Translations under genes and position numbers: made by a program
NCBI RefSeq assembly: GCF_021601385.1
Contig: NZ_BQHO01000009.1
Span: 108,790-172,789, forward strand
From: Pseudomonas parasichuanensis
GTDB lineage: Bacteria > Pseudomonadota > Gammaproteobacteria > Pseudomonadales > Pseudomonadaceae
DNA length: 64,000 nucleotides
Reading direction: 5' to 3'
In this document: one piece after another, positions 27,543-37,323 of the stretch
Position numbering within the stretch: position 1 is the stretch's first letter
How the letters are laid out: every line of letters begins with the position of its first letter
Notes under the pieces: model-generated
What the model was told of the DNA's origin: nothing
The model's database searches: none
The model's input: the letters and a program-made list of their open reading frames with translations, nothing else

Positions 27543-28223
27543 TCAGACCTCGGCCCAACGGCGCAGCAGGTTGTGGTAGGTGCCCGTCAGTTGCAGCAGC
27601 GATGGGTGGTCCGGCACATCGGCGGTGAGATGGCGGATGGCGTTGTCCATCTCGAACAACAGCGTGCGCTGGCCGTCATCGCGCACCAGGCTCTGGGTCC
27701 AGAAGAACGCTGCATATCGGGCGCCACGGGTGACCGGGTTGACCTTGTGCAGGCTGGTGCCGGGGTACAGCACCATGTCGCCGGCCGCCAGCTTGACCTG
27801 CTGTACACCGTAGGTGTCCTGGATCACCAGCTCGCCACCGTCGTAGCTGTCCGGGTCGCTGAGGAACAGCGTCGAGGACAGGTCAGTGCGCACCCGCTCC
27901 GGGCTGCCCTTGGGTTGGCGCAGGGCATTGTCGATGTGGTAATCGAAATTGCCCCCTTGCTGGTAACAGTTGACCAGCGGCGGGAACACCTTGTGCGGCA
28001 GCGCCGCCGACATGAACAGCGGGTTGCGCCACAGCCGCTCGATCAGCGCGCTGCCGATCTCCTTGGCCAGCGGATTGCCTTCGGCCAGCTGCAGGTTGTG
28101 CTTGGCCTTGGCCGACTGGTAGCCCGCCGTGACCTTGCCATCTGCCCAGTCAGCCTGCTCCAGGGCCTGGCGGATACGCGAGATTTCATCGGCGTCGAAC
28201 AGCCCGGGAATGTGAAGCAGCAT
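27543..28223 (-). CDS. piuC: Fe(II)/2-oxoglutarate-dependent dioxygenase PiuC
   Basis: A 226-residue non-heme iron dioxygenase of the PKHD-type hydroxylase family. The iron ligands are visible as FDYHIDNA (HxD) and TSLHKVNPV (distal H), and the oxoglutarate-binding arginine in GARYAAFFW. It starts at ATG 28223; the longer frame adds only an upstream extension. It lies divergent to piuA and is iron-regulated in relatives. The substrate is not known. Confidence 0.93.
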   Translation of the reverse strand: MLLHIPGLFDADEISRIRQALEQADWADGKVTAGYQSAKAKHNLQLAEGNPLAKEIGSALIERLWRNPLFMSAALPHKVFPPLVNCYQQGGNFDYHIDNALRQPKGSPERVRTDLSSTLFLSDPDSYDGGELVIQDTYGVQQVKLAAGDMVLYPGTSLHKVNPVTRGARYAAFFWTQSLVRDDGQRTLLFEMDNAIRHLTADVPDHPSLLQLTGTYHNLLRRWAEV

Positions 28224-28336
28224 GGCGGTGGCACCTGGCACAGGTATGGGGCGCCAATGATATTGATTCCCTTTTACCCTTCACAACCCCCTTTCTGACC
28301 AATCGACGTACGAACCCCTAAAAACCGTAAGGTGAA

Positions 28337-28404
28337 AATGTAAAGAATGTAAATTCCTGGCGAATGGTAACGCTTCTCAATTGTTCCTTACATTCGCTTA
28401 CATT
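28337..28404. promoter_or_regulatory. Nested operator region between piuC and piuA
   Basis: A tandem AATGTAAAGAATGTAAA at 28337-28353 faces an inverted copy TTACATTCGCTTACATT at 28388-28404, and a Fur-like sequence (TGGTAACGCTTCTCA, 28365-28379) lies almost at the centre. Direct-repeat pairs of this kind are typical of OmpR-type response regulators; a two-component system (PirRS) is known to control piuA-type receptors in P. aeruginosa. The assignment is inference from position and symmetry. Confidence 0.6.
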
Positions 28405-28445
28405 AACATCCGCGGCCTTCGATACCTTGGGGAAGGTCAATAACA

Positions 28446-30749
28446 ATGCGCCACGTGCCAACCGCTGTCAGTTCACCACGCTTGCTCGCCTCGGCCATCG
28501 GCCTGGCGATCACCGCCACTTCCGCTTACGCTGCCGACCCGGCCGCCAACAACGCCATCACCCTCGACGCCACCAGCGTCAACGGCAAGGCCGAACAGGC
28601 GAACACCGAGTACAAGGTCGAGAAAGCCTCTTCGCAGAAGTACACCGCGCCCCTGGTGGACACGCCACGTTCGGTCACCGTGATCCCGCAGCAAGTGATC
28701 AAGGACACCAACGCCCTGAACCTGCAGGATGCCCTGCGCACCGTGCCCGGCATCACCTTCGGTGCCGGCGAAGGCGGCAACCCGCAAGGCGACCGCCCGT
28801 TCATTCGTGGCTTCGATGCCCAGGGCGACACCTACCTGGACGGCGTGCGTGACACTGGCGCGCAAACCCGCGAGATCTTCGCCATCGAGTCGGTGGAAGT
28901 GGCCAAGGGCCCGAACTCGGCCATCGGCGGCCGCGGCGCAGCGGGCGGCACCATCAACCTGGTGAGCAAGCGCGCGCACCTGGGCAACTCGCTGGACGGC
29001 GCCTGGACCTGGGGCAGCGACCAGACCCAGCGCTACACCTTCGACGGCAACTACCAGTTCAGCGACAGCATTGCCGGGCGCCTGAACCTGATGACCCACG
29101 AAAGCAATGTCGCCGGCCGTGACAAGGTCAACTACGACCGTTGGGGCATCGCCCCGTCGCTGGCCTTCGGCCTGGGCACGGCAACCCGCGTCAACCTCGA
29201 CTACTACCACCTGGAAAGCGACGACCTGCCGGATTCGGGCATTCCCTACACCATTCCGGCCGGCGGCAGCAGCGCACGCACCTCGGCGCACCCGAGCAAG
29301 CCGTATGACGGTGGCGACAGCGACAACTTCTATGGCCTGACCGACCGCGACTTCCGCAAGTCGCGCGTGGACATCGCCACCTTCGCCATCGAGCACGACC
29401 TGACCGACGCGCTGACCATCAAGAACACCCTGCGCCACGGCAACAGCATGCAGGACTACATCCTCACCCAGCCGGACGACAGCCAGCGTAACGTCAACAA
29501 TGGCAGCGTCTGGCGCCGTGCCAACACCCGCGTGGGCAACACCGCCACCACCACCAACCAGACCGACCTGTTCGGTGAGTTCTACCTGGGCGGCCTGAAG
29601 AACAGCTTCTCTACCGGCATTGAACTGAGCCGCGAAGAGAGCAAGCGCGAAAGCTACAACGTCGATACCAATACCAAGGGCGCAACCGCCACCACCTGCA
29701 CCCCGGGCCTGATCGGCCCAGGCAGTGGCTACAACTGCACCTCGCTGGGCAACCCGAACCCGGATGATCCGTGGAACGGCGCCATCTCGCGCAACTACGC
29801 CGGCACCGACACCAAGAGCAACACCCGTGCCCTGTACGTGTTCGACACCCTTGAGCTGAGCCCGGCCTGGCTGCTGAACATGGGCCTGCGCTACGACCAC
29901 TTCGATACCCAGTACCGCGGCTACAACGCCAATGGCAGCACCACGGTGAACACCAAGGGTGTCGCCGCCAAGGGCAAGGACACCAGCGAGTTCATCACCG
30001 GCCAACTGGGCCTGGTGTGGAAACCGGCCGACAACGGCAGCATCTATGTCTCCTACGCGACCTCTGCAACGCCACCAGGCGCACTGCTCAACGAGGGCAT
30101 GGAAGCCAACCCGCTGGGCAACACCACCGACCGCTCCGGCAACCTGCTCTCCAGCGACATGGAGCCGGAAGAAACCACCAACTATGAAATCGGCACCAAG
30201 TGGGACCTGCTCGAAGAGCGCCTGTCCCTGACCGCCGCGCTGTTCCGCACCGAGAAAGAAAACGCCCGTGTGCAGGTCGGCACCACCAGCTACGAGAACG
30301 TCGGCGAAACCCGCGTGCAGGGTATCGAGCTGTCGGCCAGCGGCAAGCTGACCAACAAGTGGCAGGTGTTTGCTGGCTACACCTACATGCAGGCCCGCCA
30401 GATCGACGGCGGCCCGCTGGGCAAGGCCAACGACGGCAACCAGTTGCCGAACACCCCGAACAACAGCGCCAGCCTGTGGACCACCTACCAGGTCACGCCC
30501 AAGTTCACCGTCGGCGGCGGCGCCTTCTACGTCGATGACGTGTTCGGCAACGTGGCCAACACCACCATGGTCGACAGCTACGTACGTTACGACGCCATGG
30601 CCGCCTACAAGCTGACCAAGAACGTCGACCTGCAGCTGAACGTGCAGAACCTCACCAACGAGGTCTACTACGACAAAGCGTTCTCCACCCACTTCGCCAA
30701 CCAGGCGGCGGGCCGGACCGCATTGCTGACCACCAGCGTGCACTTCTGA
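28446..30749 (+). CDS. piuA: TonB-dependent catecholate siderophore receptor PiuA/Fiu type
   Basis: A 767-residue outer membrane receptor. It has a signal peptide ending SAYA, a TonB-box region (ITLDATSVNGKAEQAN), a plug with DTPRSVTVIPQQVI and RGFDAQGDTYLDGVRDTG, and a barrel ending ..TTSVHF. The plug motif and length match the Fiu/PiuA/PirA group, which imports ferric catecholates and siderophore-like antibiotics. AAGGTCAATAACA before ATG 28446 is a moderate ribosome site. It is divergent to piuC and followed by the PepSY reductase piuB. Fur and two-component control are likely from the operator region upstream. Confidence 0.94.
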   Translation: MRHVPTAVSSPRLLASAIGLAITATSAYAADPAANNAITLDATSVNGKAEQANTEYKVEKASSQKYTAPLVDTPRSVTVIPQQVIKDTNALNLQDALRTVPGITFGAGEGGNPQGDRPFIRGFDAQGDTYLDGVRDTGAQTREIFAIESVEVAKGPNSAIGGRGAAGGTINLVSKRAHLGNSLDGAWTWGSDQTQRYTFDGNYQFSDSIAGRLNLMTHESNVAGRDKVNYDRWGIAPSLAFGLGTATRVNLDYYHLESDDLPDSGIPYTIPAGGSSARTSAHPSKPYDGGDSDNFYGLTDRDFRKSRVDIATFAIEHDLTDALTIKNTLRHGNSMQDYILTQPDDSQRNVNNGSVWRRANTRVGNTATTTNQTDLFGEFYLGGLKNSFSTGIELSREESKRESYNVDTNTKGATATTCTPGLIGPGSGYNCTSLGNPNPDDPWNGAISRNYAGTDTKSNTRALYVFDTLELSPAWLLNMGLRYDHFDTQYRGYNANGSTTVNTKGVAAKGKDTSEFITGQLGLVWKPADNGSIYVSYATSATPPGALLNEGMEANPLGNTTDRSGNLLSSDMEPEETTNYEIGTKWDLLEERLSLTAALFRTEKENARVQVGTTSYENVGETRVQGIELSASGKLTNKWQVFAGYTYMQARQIDGGPLGKANDGNQLPNTPNNSASLWTTYQVTPKFTVGGGAFYVDDVFGNVANTTMVDSYVRYDAMAAYKLTKNVDLQLNVQNLTNEVYYDKAFSTHFANQAAGRTALLTTSVHF

Positions 30750-30789
30750 TGTGAGCGCGGGGCTACCCGCTGAGAGGGTCGTTTCTGCG

Positions 30790-30887
30790 CTGGCCCTTTC
30801 GCGGGTAAACCCGCTCCTACAGGTATGCCACCGGGCCCGAGGGCGCCGCAGTACCTGTGGGAGCGGGTTTACCCGCGAAGAGGCCAG
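30790..30887. repeat. REP pair
   Basis: CTGGCCCTTTCGCGGGTAAA.. is complemented by the arm ending ..GAGGCCAG at 30887, with a GC-rich spacer between. It lies between piuA and piuB and may separate their transcripts. Confidence 0.9.
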
Positions 30888-30913
30888 CACAGAAGACACA
30901 ACGCCCCATCGCC

Positions 30914-30946
30914 GCCCCGTTCAGTTGCTTGAACGGGGCTTTTGCG
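30914..30946 (+). terminator. Terminator after piuA
   Basis: GCCCCGTTCA and TGAACGGGGC form a 10-bp stem around GTTGCT, followed by TTTTG. With the REP pair just upstream, it suggests piuB has its own promoter. Confidence 0.8.
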
Positions 30947-30998
30947 TATCAAGGCATAATGCACGCCGCGCGGTAGGCGGCCAGACAAGGTGATCGAT

Positions 30999-33554
30999 GT
31001 GTTGAAGAAGACGCTGTTCCAGGTGCACTGGTTGTTCGGCATCACCGCCGGCCTGGTGCTCGCGCTGATGGGCATCACCGGGGCCATCTGGTCGTTCCAG
31101 GAAGAATTGCTGCGGGCGTTCAACGCCGACGTACTCAATGTCGAAGTTCGCCAGGAAGGCGTGTTGCCACCGGCCGAGCTGGTGCGCCGGGTCGAAGCCG
31201 CGCAAGGCGACAAGGTCTCGATGCTGTGGGTCGACACCCGCGAGGGCAATGCCGCGCGGATCTTCTTCACCCCCGCGCCCGGTGAACGCCGTGGCGAATT
31301 GCGCTATGCCGACCCCTACACCGGCGAGCTCAAGGGTGAAGTGAGCGGGCTGGGTTTCTTCAACTTCGTGTTGCAGCTGCACCGCTTCCTGGCGGTAGGC
31401 GACACCGGCCGGCAGATCACCGGCGCCTGCACCCTGATGCTGATCTTCTTCTGCCTGTCCGGCCTGTACCTGCGCTGGCCGCGCAAAGCCCTCAACTGGC
31501 GGACCTGGCTGACCCTGGACTGGGCCAAGAAGGGCCGTGCATTCAACTGGGACCTGCATGCCGTGTTCGGCACCTGGTGCCTGGTGTTCTACCTGCTGTT
31601 CGCCCTGACCGGCCTGTTCTGGTCCTACGAGTGGTACCGCGCAGGCCTGAACAAGCTGCTGGCCGACCCACCGGCGGCCGGTGAGCAAAAGCGCGCGCAA
31701 GGCGGCGGTGGCCGCCATGGCCCGCCCAAGGTCGACAAGAACGCCCCGCCACTGGTGGTGGACTACGATGCCATCTGGGCCAACCTCAAGCAGGCGGCAG
31801 GCCCCGGCCTGTCCACCTACAACCTGCGGCTGCCGCCCGCTGGTGGCCAGCCAGCCACCCTGTTCTACCTGTTGCAAGGCGCCGACCACGAGCGCGCCTT
31901 CAACACCCTCACCCTCGACCCGGCCACCGGCCAGGTCAAGCGCCACCAGCGCTACAGCGACAGCTCGTTCAAGGCCCAGCTGCTGCAGAGCGTCTACGCC
32001 CTGCACGTGGGCAGCTACTTCGGCTTGCCGGGGCGGATCATCGTCACCGTGGCCAGCCTAACCATGCCGCTGTTCTTCGTCACCGGCTGGCTGCTGTACC
32101 TCGACCGCCGGCGCAAGAAGCGCCAGGTACGTGCCGCCCGCAGTGCCGTGTCGACAAGTAGCAGCAACGGCGACAGCTGGCTGATCGGGTTCGCCAGCCA
32201 GAGCGGCTTCGCCGAACAACTGGCCTGGCAGAGCGCCGGCCAGTTGCAGGCCGCCGGGCTGGCGGTGCAGGTGCGGCCGCTGGCCGAACTGGGCGAAGCC
32301 GAGCTGCGCCAGGCCAACCGCGCACTGTTCGTGGTGAGCACCTTCGGCGACGGCGAAGCGCCGGACAGCGCCCGCGCCTTCGAGCGCAAGGTGATCGGCA
32401 AGCCCTGGGCGCTGGAACACCTGGATTACGCGCTGCTGGCCTTGGGCGACCGGCAGTACCCGCACTTCTGCGGTTTTGCCCGACGGCTGCAGGCCTGGCT
32501 CGGCGAGCGTGGCGCCAGCAGCGCCTTCAGCCCGGTCGAAGTGGACAATGCCGACCCCGCCGCACTGCAACTGTGGCAGCAAGAGCTCGCCCAGCTGACC
32601 GGCGCGCACCCGGTGGCCGCCTGGCAGCCGCCGAGCTACGGCAACTGGCGCCTGAACCGCCGCGTGCTGCTCAACCCTGGCAGCCAGGGCGCTCCGGTGT
32701 ACCTGTTGGGTCTGCAACCCGAGGTACCGGCGCACTGGGAGGCCGGTGATCTGGTTGAGGTGTTGCCGTGCAACGGCCAACCGCGCATCGATGCCTTGCT
32801 GGCAGGGCTGGGCCTTGACCCGCAAAGCCCGGTACAAGTGGAGGGTCTGCAGGAAACCCTCGTCCAGGCCCTGGCCAGCCGCCAACTGCCACGGAGCCGC
32901 GAGCACCTGGTGGGCCTGCACGCCCAGGCGCTGGTCGATGCGCTGATCCCGCTGAGTGCCCGTGAGTACTCGATCGCTTCCATCGCCAGCGATGGCGAGC
33001 TGGAACTGATCGTGCGCCAGGAACGCCACCCCGACGGCCACCTGGGCCTGGGTTCCGGCTGGCTGACCGAGTACCTGGCGCTGCACGGCACGCTCAGCGC
33101 GCGCCTGCGGCGCAACAGCGGCTTCCACTTGCCCGAGACCGCAGCGCCGATGGTGCTGATCGGCAACGGCACCGGCCTGGCCGGCTTGCGCAGCCTGCTA
33201 CGGGCGCGCATTGCCAACGGCGAACAACGCAACTGGTTGCTGTTTGGCGAGCGCAACCGGGCCCACGACCTGCTGTGTGGCGAAGAGCTGCAAGGTTGGT
33301 TGGCCAAGGGCGACCTGCAGCGACTGGACCTGGCGTTTTCACGGGACCAGGCCGAGAAGGTCTATGTGCAGGATGTGCTGCTGCAACAGGGCGCCGAGTT
33401 CAAGCGCTGGATCGACGATGGCGCCTGTGTGTATGTGTGCGGCAGTTTGCACGGCATGGCTGCGGGCGTTGATGCGGCGCTGCAGGGGATGCTCGGTGAG
33501 GTGCGGGTGCAGCAGCTGATCGAGGATGGTCGCTATCGGCGGGATGTGTACTGA
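30999..33554 (+). CDS. piuB: PepSY membrane / flavodoxin / sulfite reductase-like flavoprotein PiuB
   Basis: An 851-residue fusion. Residues 1-385 are a PepSY-associated membrane region ([21 protein letters not shown], later [19 protein letters not shown] and [14 protein letters not shown]). Residues 395-535 are a flavodoxin ([29 protein letters not shown]). The rest is an FAD/NAD(P)H reductase ([38 protein letters not shown]). This architecture fits an inner membrane ferric reductase releasing iron from imported siderophores, consistent with its place after piuA. I chose GTG 30999 (AAGG 8 bases upstream); GTG 30990 is the alternative. Confidence 0.93.
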   Translation: MLKKTLFQVHWLFGITAGLVLALMGITGAIWSFQEELLRAFNADVLNVEVRQEGVLPPAELVRRVEAAQGDKVSMLWVDTREGNAARIFFTPAPGERRGELRYADPYTGELKGEVSGLGFFNFVLQLHRFLAVGDTGRQITGACTLMLIFFCLSGLYLRWPRKALNWRTWLTLDWAKKGRAFNWDLHAVFGTWCLVFYLLFALTGLFWSYEWYRAGLNKLLADPPAAGEQKRAQGGGGRHGPPKVDKNAPPLVVDYDAIWANLKQAAGPGLSTYNLRLPPAGGQPATLFYLLQGADHERAFNTLTLDPATGQVKRHQRYSDSSFKAQLLQSVYALHVGSYFGLPGRIIVTVASLTMPLFFVTGWLLYLDRRRKKRQVRAARSAVSTSSSNGDSWLIGFASQSGFAEQLAWQSAGQLQAAGLAVQVRPLAELGEAELRQANRALFVVSTFGDGEAPDSARAFERKVIGKPWALEHLDYALLALGDRQYPHFCGFARRLQAWLGERGASSAFSPVEVDNADPAALQLWQQELAQLTGAHPVAAWQPPSYGNWRLNRRVLLNPGSQGAPVYLLGLQPEVPAHWEAGDLVEVLPCNGQPRIDALLAGLGLDPQSPVQVEGLQETLVQALASRQLPRSREHLVGLHAQALVDALIPLSAREYSIASIASDGELELIVRQERHPDGHLGLGSGWLTEYLALHGTLSARLRRNSGFHLPETAAPMVLIGNGTGLAGLRSLLRARIANGEQRNWLLFGERNRAHDLLCGEELQGWLAKGDLQRLDLAFSRDQAEKVYVQDVLLQQGAEFKRWIDDGACVYVCGSLHGMAAGVDAALQGMLGEVRVQQLIEDGRYRRDVY

Positions 33555-33558
33555 TCAG

Positions 33559-33601
33559 CCTGTAGGAGCGGCCTTTCGCGGCACAAGGCCGCTCCTACAG
33601 G
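33559..33601. repeat. Single REP hairpin
   Basis: CCTGTAGGAGCGGCCTT at 33559-33575 and its exact complement at 33585-33601 enclose TCGCGGCAC. It lies between the convergent piuB and omega-amidase genes and is shorter than the other pairs, as if the middle had been lost. Confidence 0.85.
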
Positions 33602-33614
33602 GGCCGGTGTCGGG

Positions 33615-34406
33615 TCAGTGCAATTCGAAGGTATCGGCATCCAGGTTGGCCGGGAATCGCGCGCGATACGCGGCCAACTCTGCTGCTCTCAAAACCACGG
33701 TGAACACCCCGTCGGCCTCACCGGCACTCAACAGGCTCTCGCCCTGGAAGTCCAGCACCTGGCTGTCGCCGGAGTAGGCAAAGCCCTTGCCATCGGTGCC
33801 CACCCGGTTCACCGCCGCCACGAAGCACAGGTTCTCGATCCCCCGCGCCGGCAGCAGCCGGTTCCAGTGGGTGCGCCGCGCCGCGGGCCAGTTGGCGGTG
33901 TACAGCAGCAGGTCGGTGTCCTGGGCGTCGCGGCTCCACACCGGGAAACGCAGGTCGTAGCAGATCAGCGGGCGAATGCGCCACCCCTTGAGTTCGAACT
34001 GCACCTGGCGCTCGCCAGGGGTGTAGTGCTTGTGTTCGCCGGCCATGCGGAACAGGTGGCGCTTGTCGTAGTGCAAAATCTCGCCGTCGGGCCGCGCCCA
34101 CAGCAGGCGGTTGCGGTGGCTGCCATCGGCGGCCTGGATGATCACACTGCCGGTGATCACCGCATTGTGCTTCTTCGCCTGGGCCTTGAGCCATTTGTAG
34201 GTCGGGCCGTTCTCCGGCTCTGCCAGGCTTTCGGACTCCATCGAAAAACCGGTGGTGAACATCTCCGGCAGGATCACCAGGTCGACTTCACCGGCCTGGC
34301 CAATCAGTTCCTCGAAATGGGCGTAGTTGGCTTCGCGGTCGTGCCAGGCCAGGGTGGTCTGCACCAGGGCGATTTTCAGGTTCGGCAGTTCACTCAGATC
34401 GCGCAT
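33615..34406 (-). CDS. Carbon-nitrogen hydrolase, likely omega-amidase
   Basis: A 263-residue nitrilase-superfamily hydrolase. The catalytic triad is visible: Glu in LPEMFTTGFS, Lys in YDKRHLFRMAGE and Cys in LICYDLRFPVW. The tryptophan-rich NWPAARRTHWNRLLPARGIEN is typical of the YafV/Nit2-like omega-amidase branch. The start ATG 34406 has GGAAAG upstream and overlaps the preceding aminotransferase gene by 13 bases, so the two are co-translated. This pairing suggests hydrolysis of 2-oxoglutaramate made by glutamine transamination. Substrate is inferred. Confidence 0.88.
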   Translation of the reverse strand: MRDLSELPNLKIALVQTTLAWHDREANYAHFEELIGQAGEVDLVILPEMFTTGFSMESESLAEPENGPTYKWLKAQAKKHNAVITGSVIIQAADGSHRNRLLWARPDGEILHYDKRHLFRMAGEHKHYTPGERQVQFELKGWRIRPLICYDLRFPVWSRDAQDTDLLLYTANWPAARRTHWNRLLPARGIENLCFVAAVNRVGTDGKGFAYSGDSQVLDFQGESLLSAGEADGVFTVVLRAAELAAYRARFPANLDADTFELH

Positions 34407-35542
34407 AGTCTTTCCGCCGCCTGTCGCAGCGTCTCCTCGCGTTTGGCAAAGCACAGGCGCACCAGGCGTTGCTCGGGGATGGGTTGCTGGTAGAACACCG
34501 ACACCGGGATGCTGGCCACGCCGTGTTCGCGGGTCAGCCACAGGGCCATGTCGACGTCGCTCAGGTCGGGGCGGATCTGCGAATAGTCCACCAGTTGGAA
34601 ATAGGTGCCCGGGGTGCGCGTGAAGCTGAAGCGTGAGGCCTGCAACAGGTCGCAGAACAGGTCGCGCTTGGCCTGGTAGAAGGCCGGCAGCTCGTCGATG
34701 TGCTCCGGGTGCTCGGCCATGAAGTCGGCCAGGGCGCACTGCAAGGGCGTGACACCGCAGAAATTGACGTACTGGTGGACCTTGCGCAGCTCGGCGCTGA
34801 GCGCTGGCGGTGCGACCACATAGCCGGTCTTCCAGCCGGTGACGTGGTAAGTCTTGCCAAACGAGCTGATGACGAAGGCCTTGCTGTAGAGCTGCTCGTG
34901 GGCCAGCACGCTGGCGTGGCGCACACCGTCGTAGATCAGGTGCTCATAGACTTCGTCGCTGACCAGGTAGATGTCGCGGTTGCCGATCAGCGCGGCCAGC
35001 TGGTCCAGGTCGTCGCGGCTGATCAGCGCGCCGCTGGGGTTGTGCGGCGAGTTGAGGATGACCATGCGCGTGCGCGGGCTGAGGGCGTCGCTGAACTTCT
35101 GCCAGTCGATGCTGAAACTGCCGTCAACGAGCGGCACGTGCACGCAGCGGCCACCGGCCAGCTCCACCGAGGGTTCGTAGCTGTCGTAGCACGGGTCGAA
35201 GACGATCACCTCGTCGCCGGGGTGGATCACGGCCTGGATGGCGCAGAAGATCGCTTCGGTGGCGCCGGGGGTGATGGTCACTTCCTGGTCGGCATCCACC
35301 TGCGCCCCGTAAAGCCGGGCGATCTTGGCCGCCACTTGCTGGCGCAAGGCGGGCAGGCCGGTCATCGGCGAATACTGGTTATGCCCGGCGGCCACATGAC
35401 GGCCAACGGCATCGAGCAGGGCCTGGGGGCCGTTGAAGTCAGGGAAGCCCTGGGACAGGTTGAGCGCACCGGTCTGCATCGCGAGTTGCGACATGGTGGT
35501 GAAGATGGTCGTGCCGACGTTCGGCAGTTTGCTGCGGATCAT
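34394..35542 (-). CDS. Methionine aminotransferase, YbdL type
   Basis: A 382-residue class I/II PLP aminotransferase. The PLP lysine is in SSFGKTYHVTGWKTGY, the pyridoxal-binding NSPHNPSGA and the C-terminal arginine in VRLCFAKREE are intact. These follow E. coli YbdL, which uses methionine and glutamine. With the omega-amidase downstream it forms the glutamine transaminase-omega-amidase pair used to convert the methylthio oxo acid back to methionine. The start ATG 35542 is preceded by a plausible GAAAGAG site. Confidence 0.9.
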   Translation of the reverse strand: MIRSKLPNVGTTIFTTMSQLAMQTGALNLSQGFPDFNGPQALLDAVGRHVAAGHNQYSPMTGLPALRQQVAAKIARLYGAQVDADQEVTITPGATEAIFCAIQAVIHPGDEVIVFDPCYDSYEPSVELAGGRCVHVPLVDGSFSIDWQKFSDALSPRTRMVILNSPHNPSGALISRDDLDQLAALIGNRDIYLVSDEVYEHLIYDGVRHASVLAHEQLYSKAFVISSFGKTYHVTGWKTGYVVAPPALSAELRKVHQYVNFCGVTPLQCALADFMAEHPEHIDELPAFYQAKRDLFCDLLQASRFSFTRTPGTYFQLVDYSQIRPDLSDVDMALWLTREHGVASIPVSVFYQQPIPEQRLVRLCFAKREETLRQAAERLCAI

Positions 35543-35652
35543 GGAGCCCTCTTTCCTGGGGTTTGTCCGGCACGGGGTGGAGCCCGAGCATAGCGGATCA
35601 AGCAGTCAGGAAAAAGGTTGAAACAATAGGGGGATTGCGGTGGATCAAAGGG

Positions 35653-35731
35653 CCCTATCGCCGGCAAGCCGGCTCCCACAGGTAGTGTGGCTTACGCATA
35701 CCCTGTGGGAGCTGGCTTGCCGGCGATGAAG
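35653..35731. repeat. REP pair
   Basis: ATCGCCGGCAAGCCGGCTCC and GAGCTGGCTTGCCGGCGAT are complementary apart from one position. This copy belongs to a third subtype with a CCGGC core. It lies between the aminotransferase start and the der stop codon. Confidence 0.85.
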
Positions 35732-35742
35732 CCAGCACGGAA

Positions 35743-37206
35743 TCAGCGCTTGTCGCGGCGCTTCTTCTCGGCCTTCTTGTGGTGCGACATCAGGCGGCGC
35801 TTCTTGTTGACCTGGCGATCGGTGAGGGTGTTCTTGTTGCCCTCGTACGGGTTCTCACCGCCCTTGTACTCGATGCGGATCGGCGTACCGACCAGCTTGA
35901 GCACACGGCGGTAGGTGTTCTCCAGGTAACGCGAGTAGGAGTTGGGCACCTTCTCGGTCTGGTTGCCGTGGATCACGATCAGCGGCGGGTTGGCACCACC
36001 GAGGTGGGCATAGCGCAGCTTGATACGGCGGCCGTTGACCAGCGGCGGCTGGTGCACGCTGATGGCGTCTTCGAGAATCTGCGTCAGGCGGCTGGTCGGC
36101 CAGCGGGTGACCGCCGACTTGAACGCGGCCTGTATCGACTTGTACAGGTGGCCAACGCCGGTGCCATGCAGGGCAGAGATGAAGTGGATGTCGCAGAAAT
36201 CGACGAAGAACAGCCGGCGCTCCAGCTCGGTCTTCACGTAGTCGCGCTCGCCCGCTTCCATGCCGTCCCACTTGTTCAGTGCGATGACGATGGCCCGGCC
36301 AGCCTCAAGAGCGAAGCCCAGCAGGTTGAGGTCGTGGTCGACCACGCCTTCGCGGGCGTCCATGACAAAGACCACCACGTTGGCGTCCTTGATCGCCTGC
36401 AGGGTCTTCACCACCGAGAACTTCTCGACTTCCTCGTGGATCTTGCCGCGCTTGCGCACCCCGGCCGTGTCGATGAAGGTGTACTTCTCGCCATCGCGCT
36501 CGAACGGGATGTAGATACTGTCGCGGGTAGTGCCCGGCTGGTCGTACACCACCACGCGCTCTTCGCCGAGCATGCGGTTGACCAGGGTCGACTTGCCCAC
36601 GTTCGGGCGGCCGATGATGGCGATCTTGATGCCGTCTTTCTCGCTTGGGCCGGGAATGCGCACGGCCTCTTCGCCTTCGGCGACGTCCAGGTCGAGGGCT
36701 TCCTCTTCGGCATCGCGCGGGATGTGGCCGAGCAGCGCTTCCATCAGGGCGTTGATACCACGACCCTGGGAGCCGGCCACCGGAACGGCGTTGCCCATGC
36801 CCAGCGGCGAGAACTCGGCGCGGGCGATGTCGGGATCGATGTTGTCGATCTTGTTGGCCACCAGCACGGCCGACTTGTTCCGCTTGCGCAGGTGGTCGGC
36901 GATCATCTGGTCGGCGGCGGTCATGCCGGCGCGGGCGTCGACCAGGAACAGCACGTAGTCGGCTTCTTCGATGGCCATCAGCGACTGCTCGGCCATCTTC
37001 TCGTCCATGCCCACTTCGTCACCGGTGATACCGCCGGTGTCGATCAGGATGTAGGAACGACCCTGCCAGCTGGCATCGCCGTACTGGCGGTCACGGGTCA
37101 GGCCCGACAGGTCACCGACGATGGCATCGCGGGTCTTGGTCAGGCGGTTGAACATGGTGGATTTGCCGACGTTCGGCCGGCCCACCAGGGCGATTACGGG
37201 AACCAT
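35743..37206 (-). CDS. der: Ribosome biogenesis GTPase Der
   Basis: A 487-residue double-G-domain GTPase required for 50S ribosome assembly. G1 motifs GRPNVGKST occur near residues 8 and 182. G3 DTGG and DTAG, and G4 NKID and NKWDG, are present in both domains. The C-terminal KH-like domain with a basic tail ([20 protein letters not shown]) contacts ribosomal RNA. The start ATG 37206 opens [16 protein letters not shown] terminator stands between bamB and this gene, so der has its own promoter. Confidence 0.97.
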   Translation of the reverse strand: MVPVIALVGRPNVGKSTMFNRLTKTRDAIVGDLSGLTRDRQYGDASWQGRSYILIDTGGITGDEVGMDEKMAEQSLMAIEEADYVLFLVDARAGMTAADQMIADHLRKRNKSAVLVANKIDNIDPDIARAEFSPLGMGNAVPVAGSQGRGINALMEALLGHIPRDAEEEALDLDVAEGEEAVRIPGPSEKDGIKIAIIGRPNVGKSTLVNRMLGEERVVVYDQPGTTRDSIYIPFERDGEKYTFIDTAGVRKRGKIHEEVEKFSVVKTLQAIKDANVVVFVMDAREGVVDHDLNLLGFALEAGRAIVIALNKWDGMEAGERDYVKTELERRLFFVDFCDIHFISALHGTGVGHLYKSIQAAFKSAVTRWPTSRLTQILEDAISVHQPPLVNGRRIKLRYAHLGGANPPLIVIHGNQTEKVPNSYSRYLENTYRRVLKLVGTPIRIEYKGGENPYEGNKNTLTDRQVNKKRRLMSHHKKAEKKRRDKR

Positions 37207-37232
37207 GCGGCTCTCCACTCTTGAATTCTTGA

Positions 37233-37262
37233 AAATGCAAAGGCCGCTGCAAGGCAGCGGCC
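37233..37262 (-). terminator. Terminator between bamB and der
   Basis: On the minus strand GGCCGCTGC and GCAGCGGCC pair around CTT, followed by TTTGCATTTTC. It ends the messages from the hisS/bamB side. A second stem-loop (TGAGCCCG/CGGGCTCA, 37295-37314) lies between it and the bamB stop codon. Confidence 0.75.
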
Positions 37263-37323
37263 GGAGTTCGGGCGGCGTTTCCTACGCCGCTACCTGAGCC
37301 CGCGAACGGGCTCAAGCATAGCT

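Noticed and set aside
28473-30899. Long minus-strand ORF opposite piuA
   Set aside because: Runs through the REP pair and the whole receptor gene; no start site or family features.
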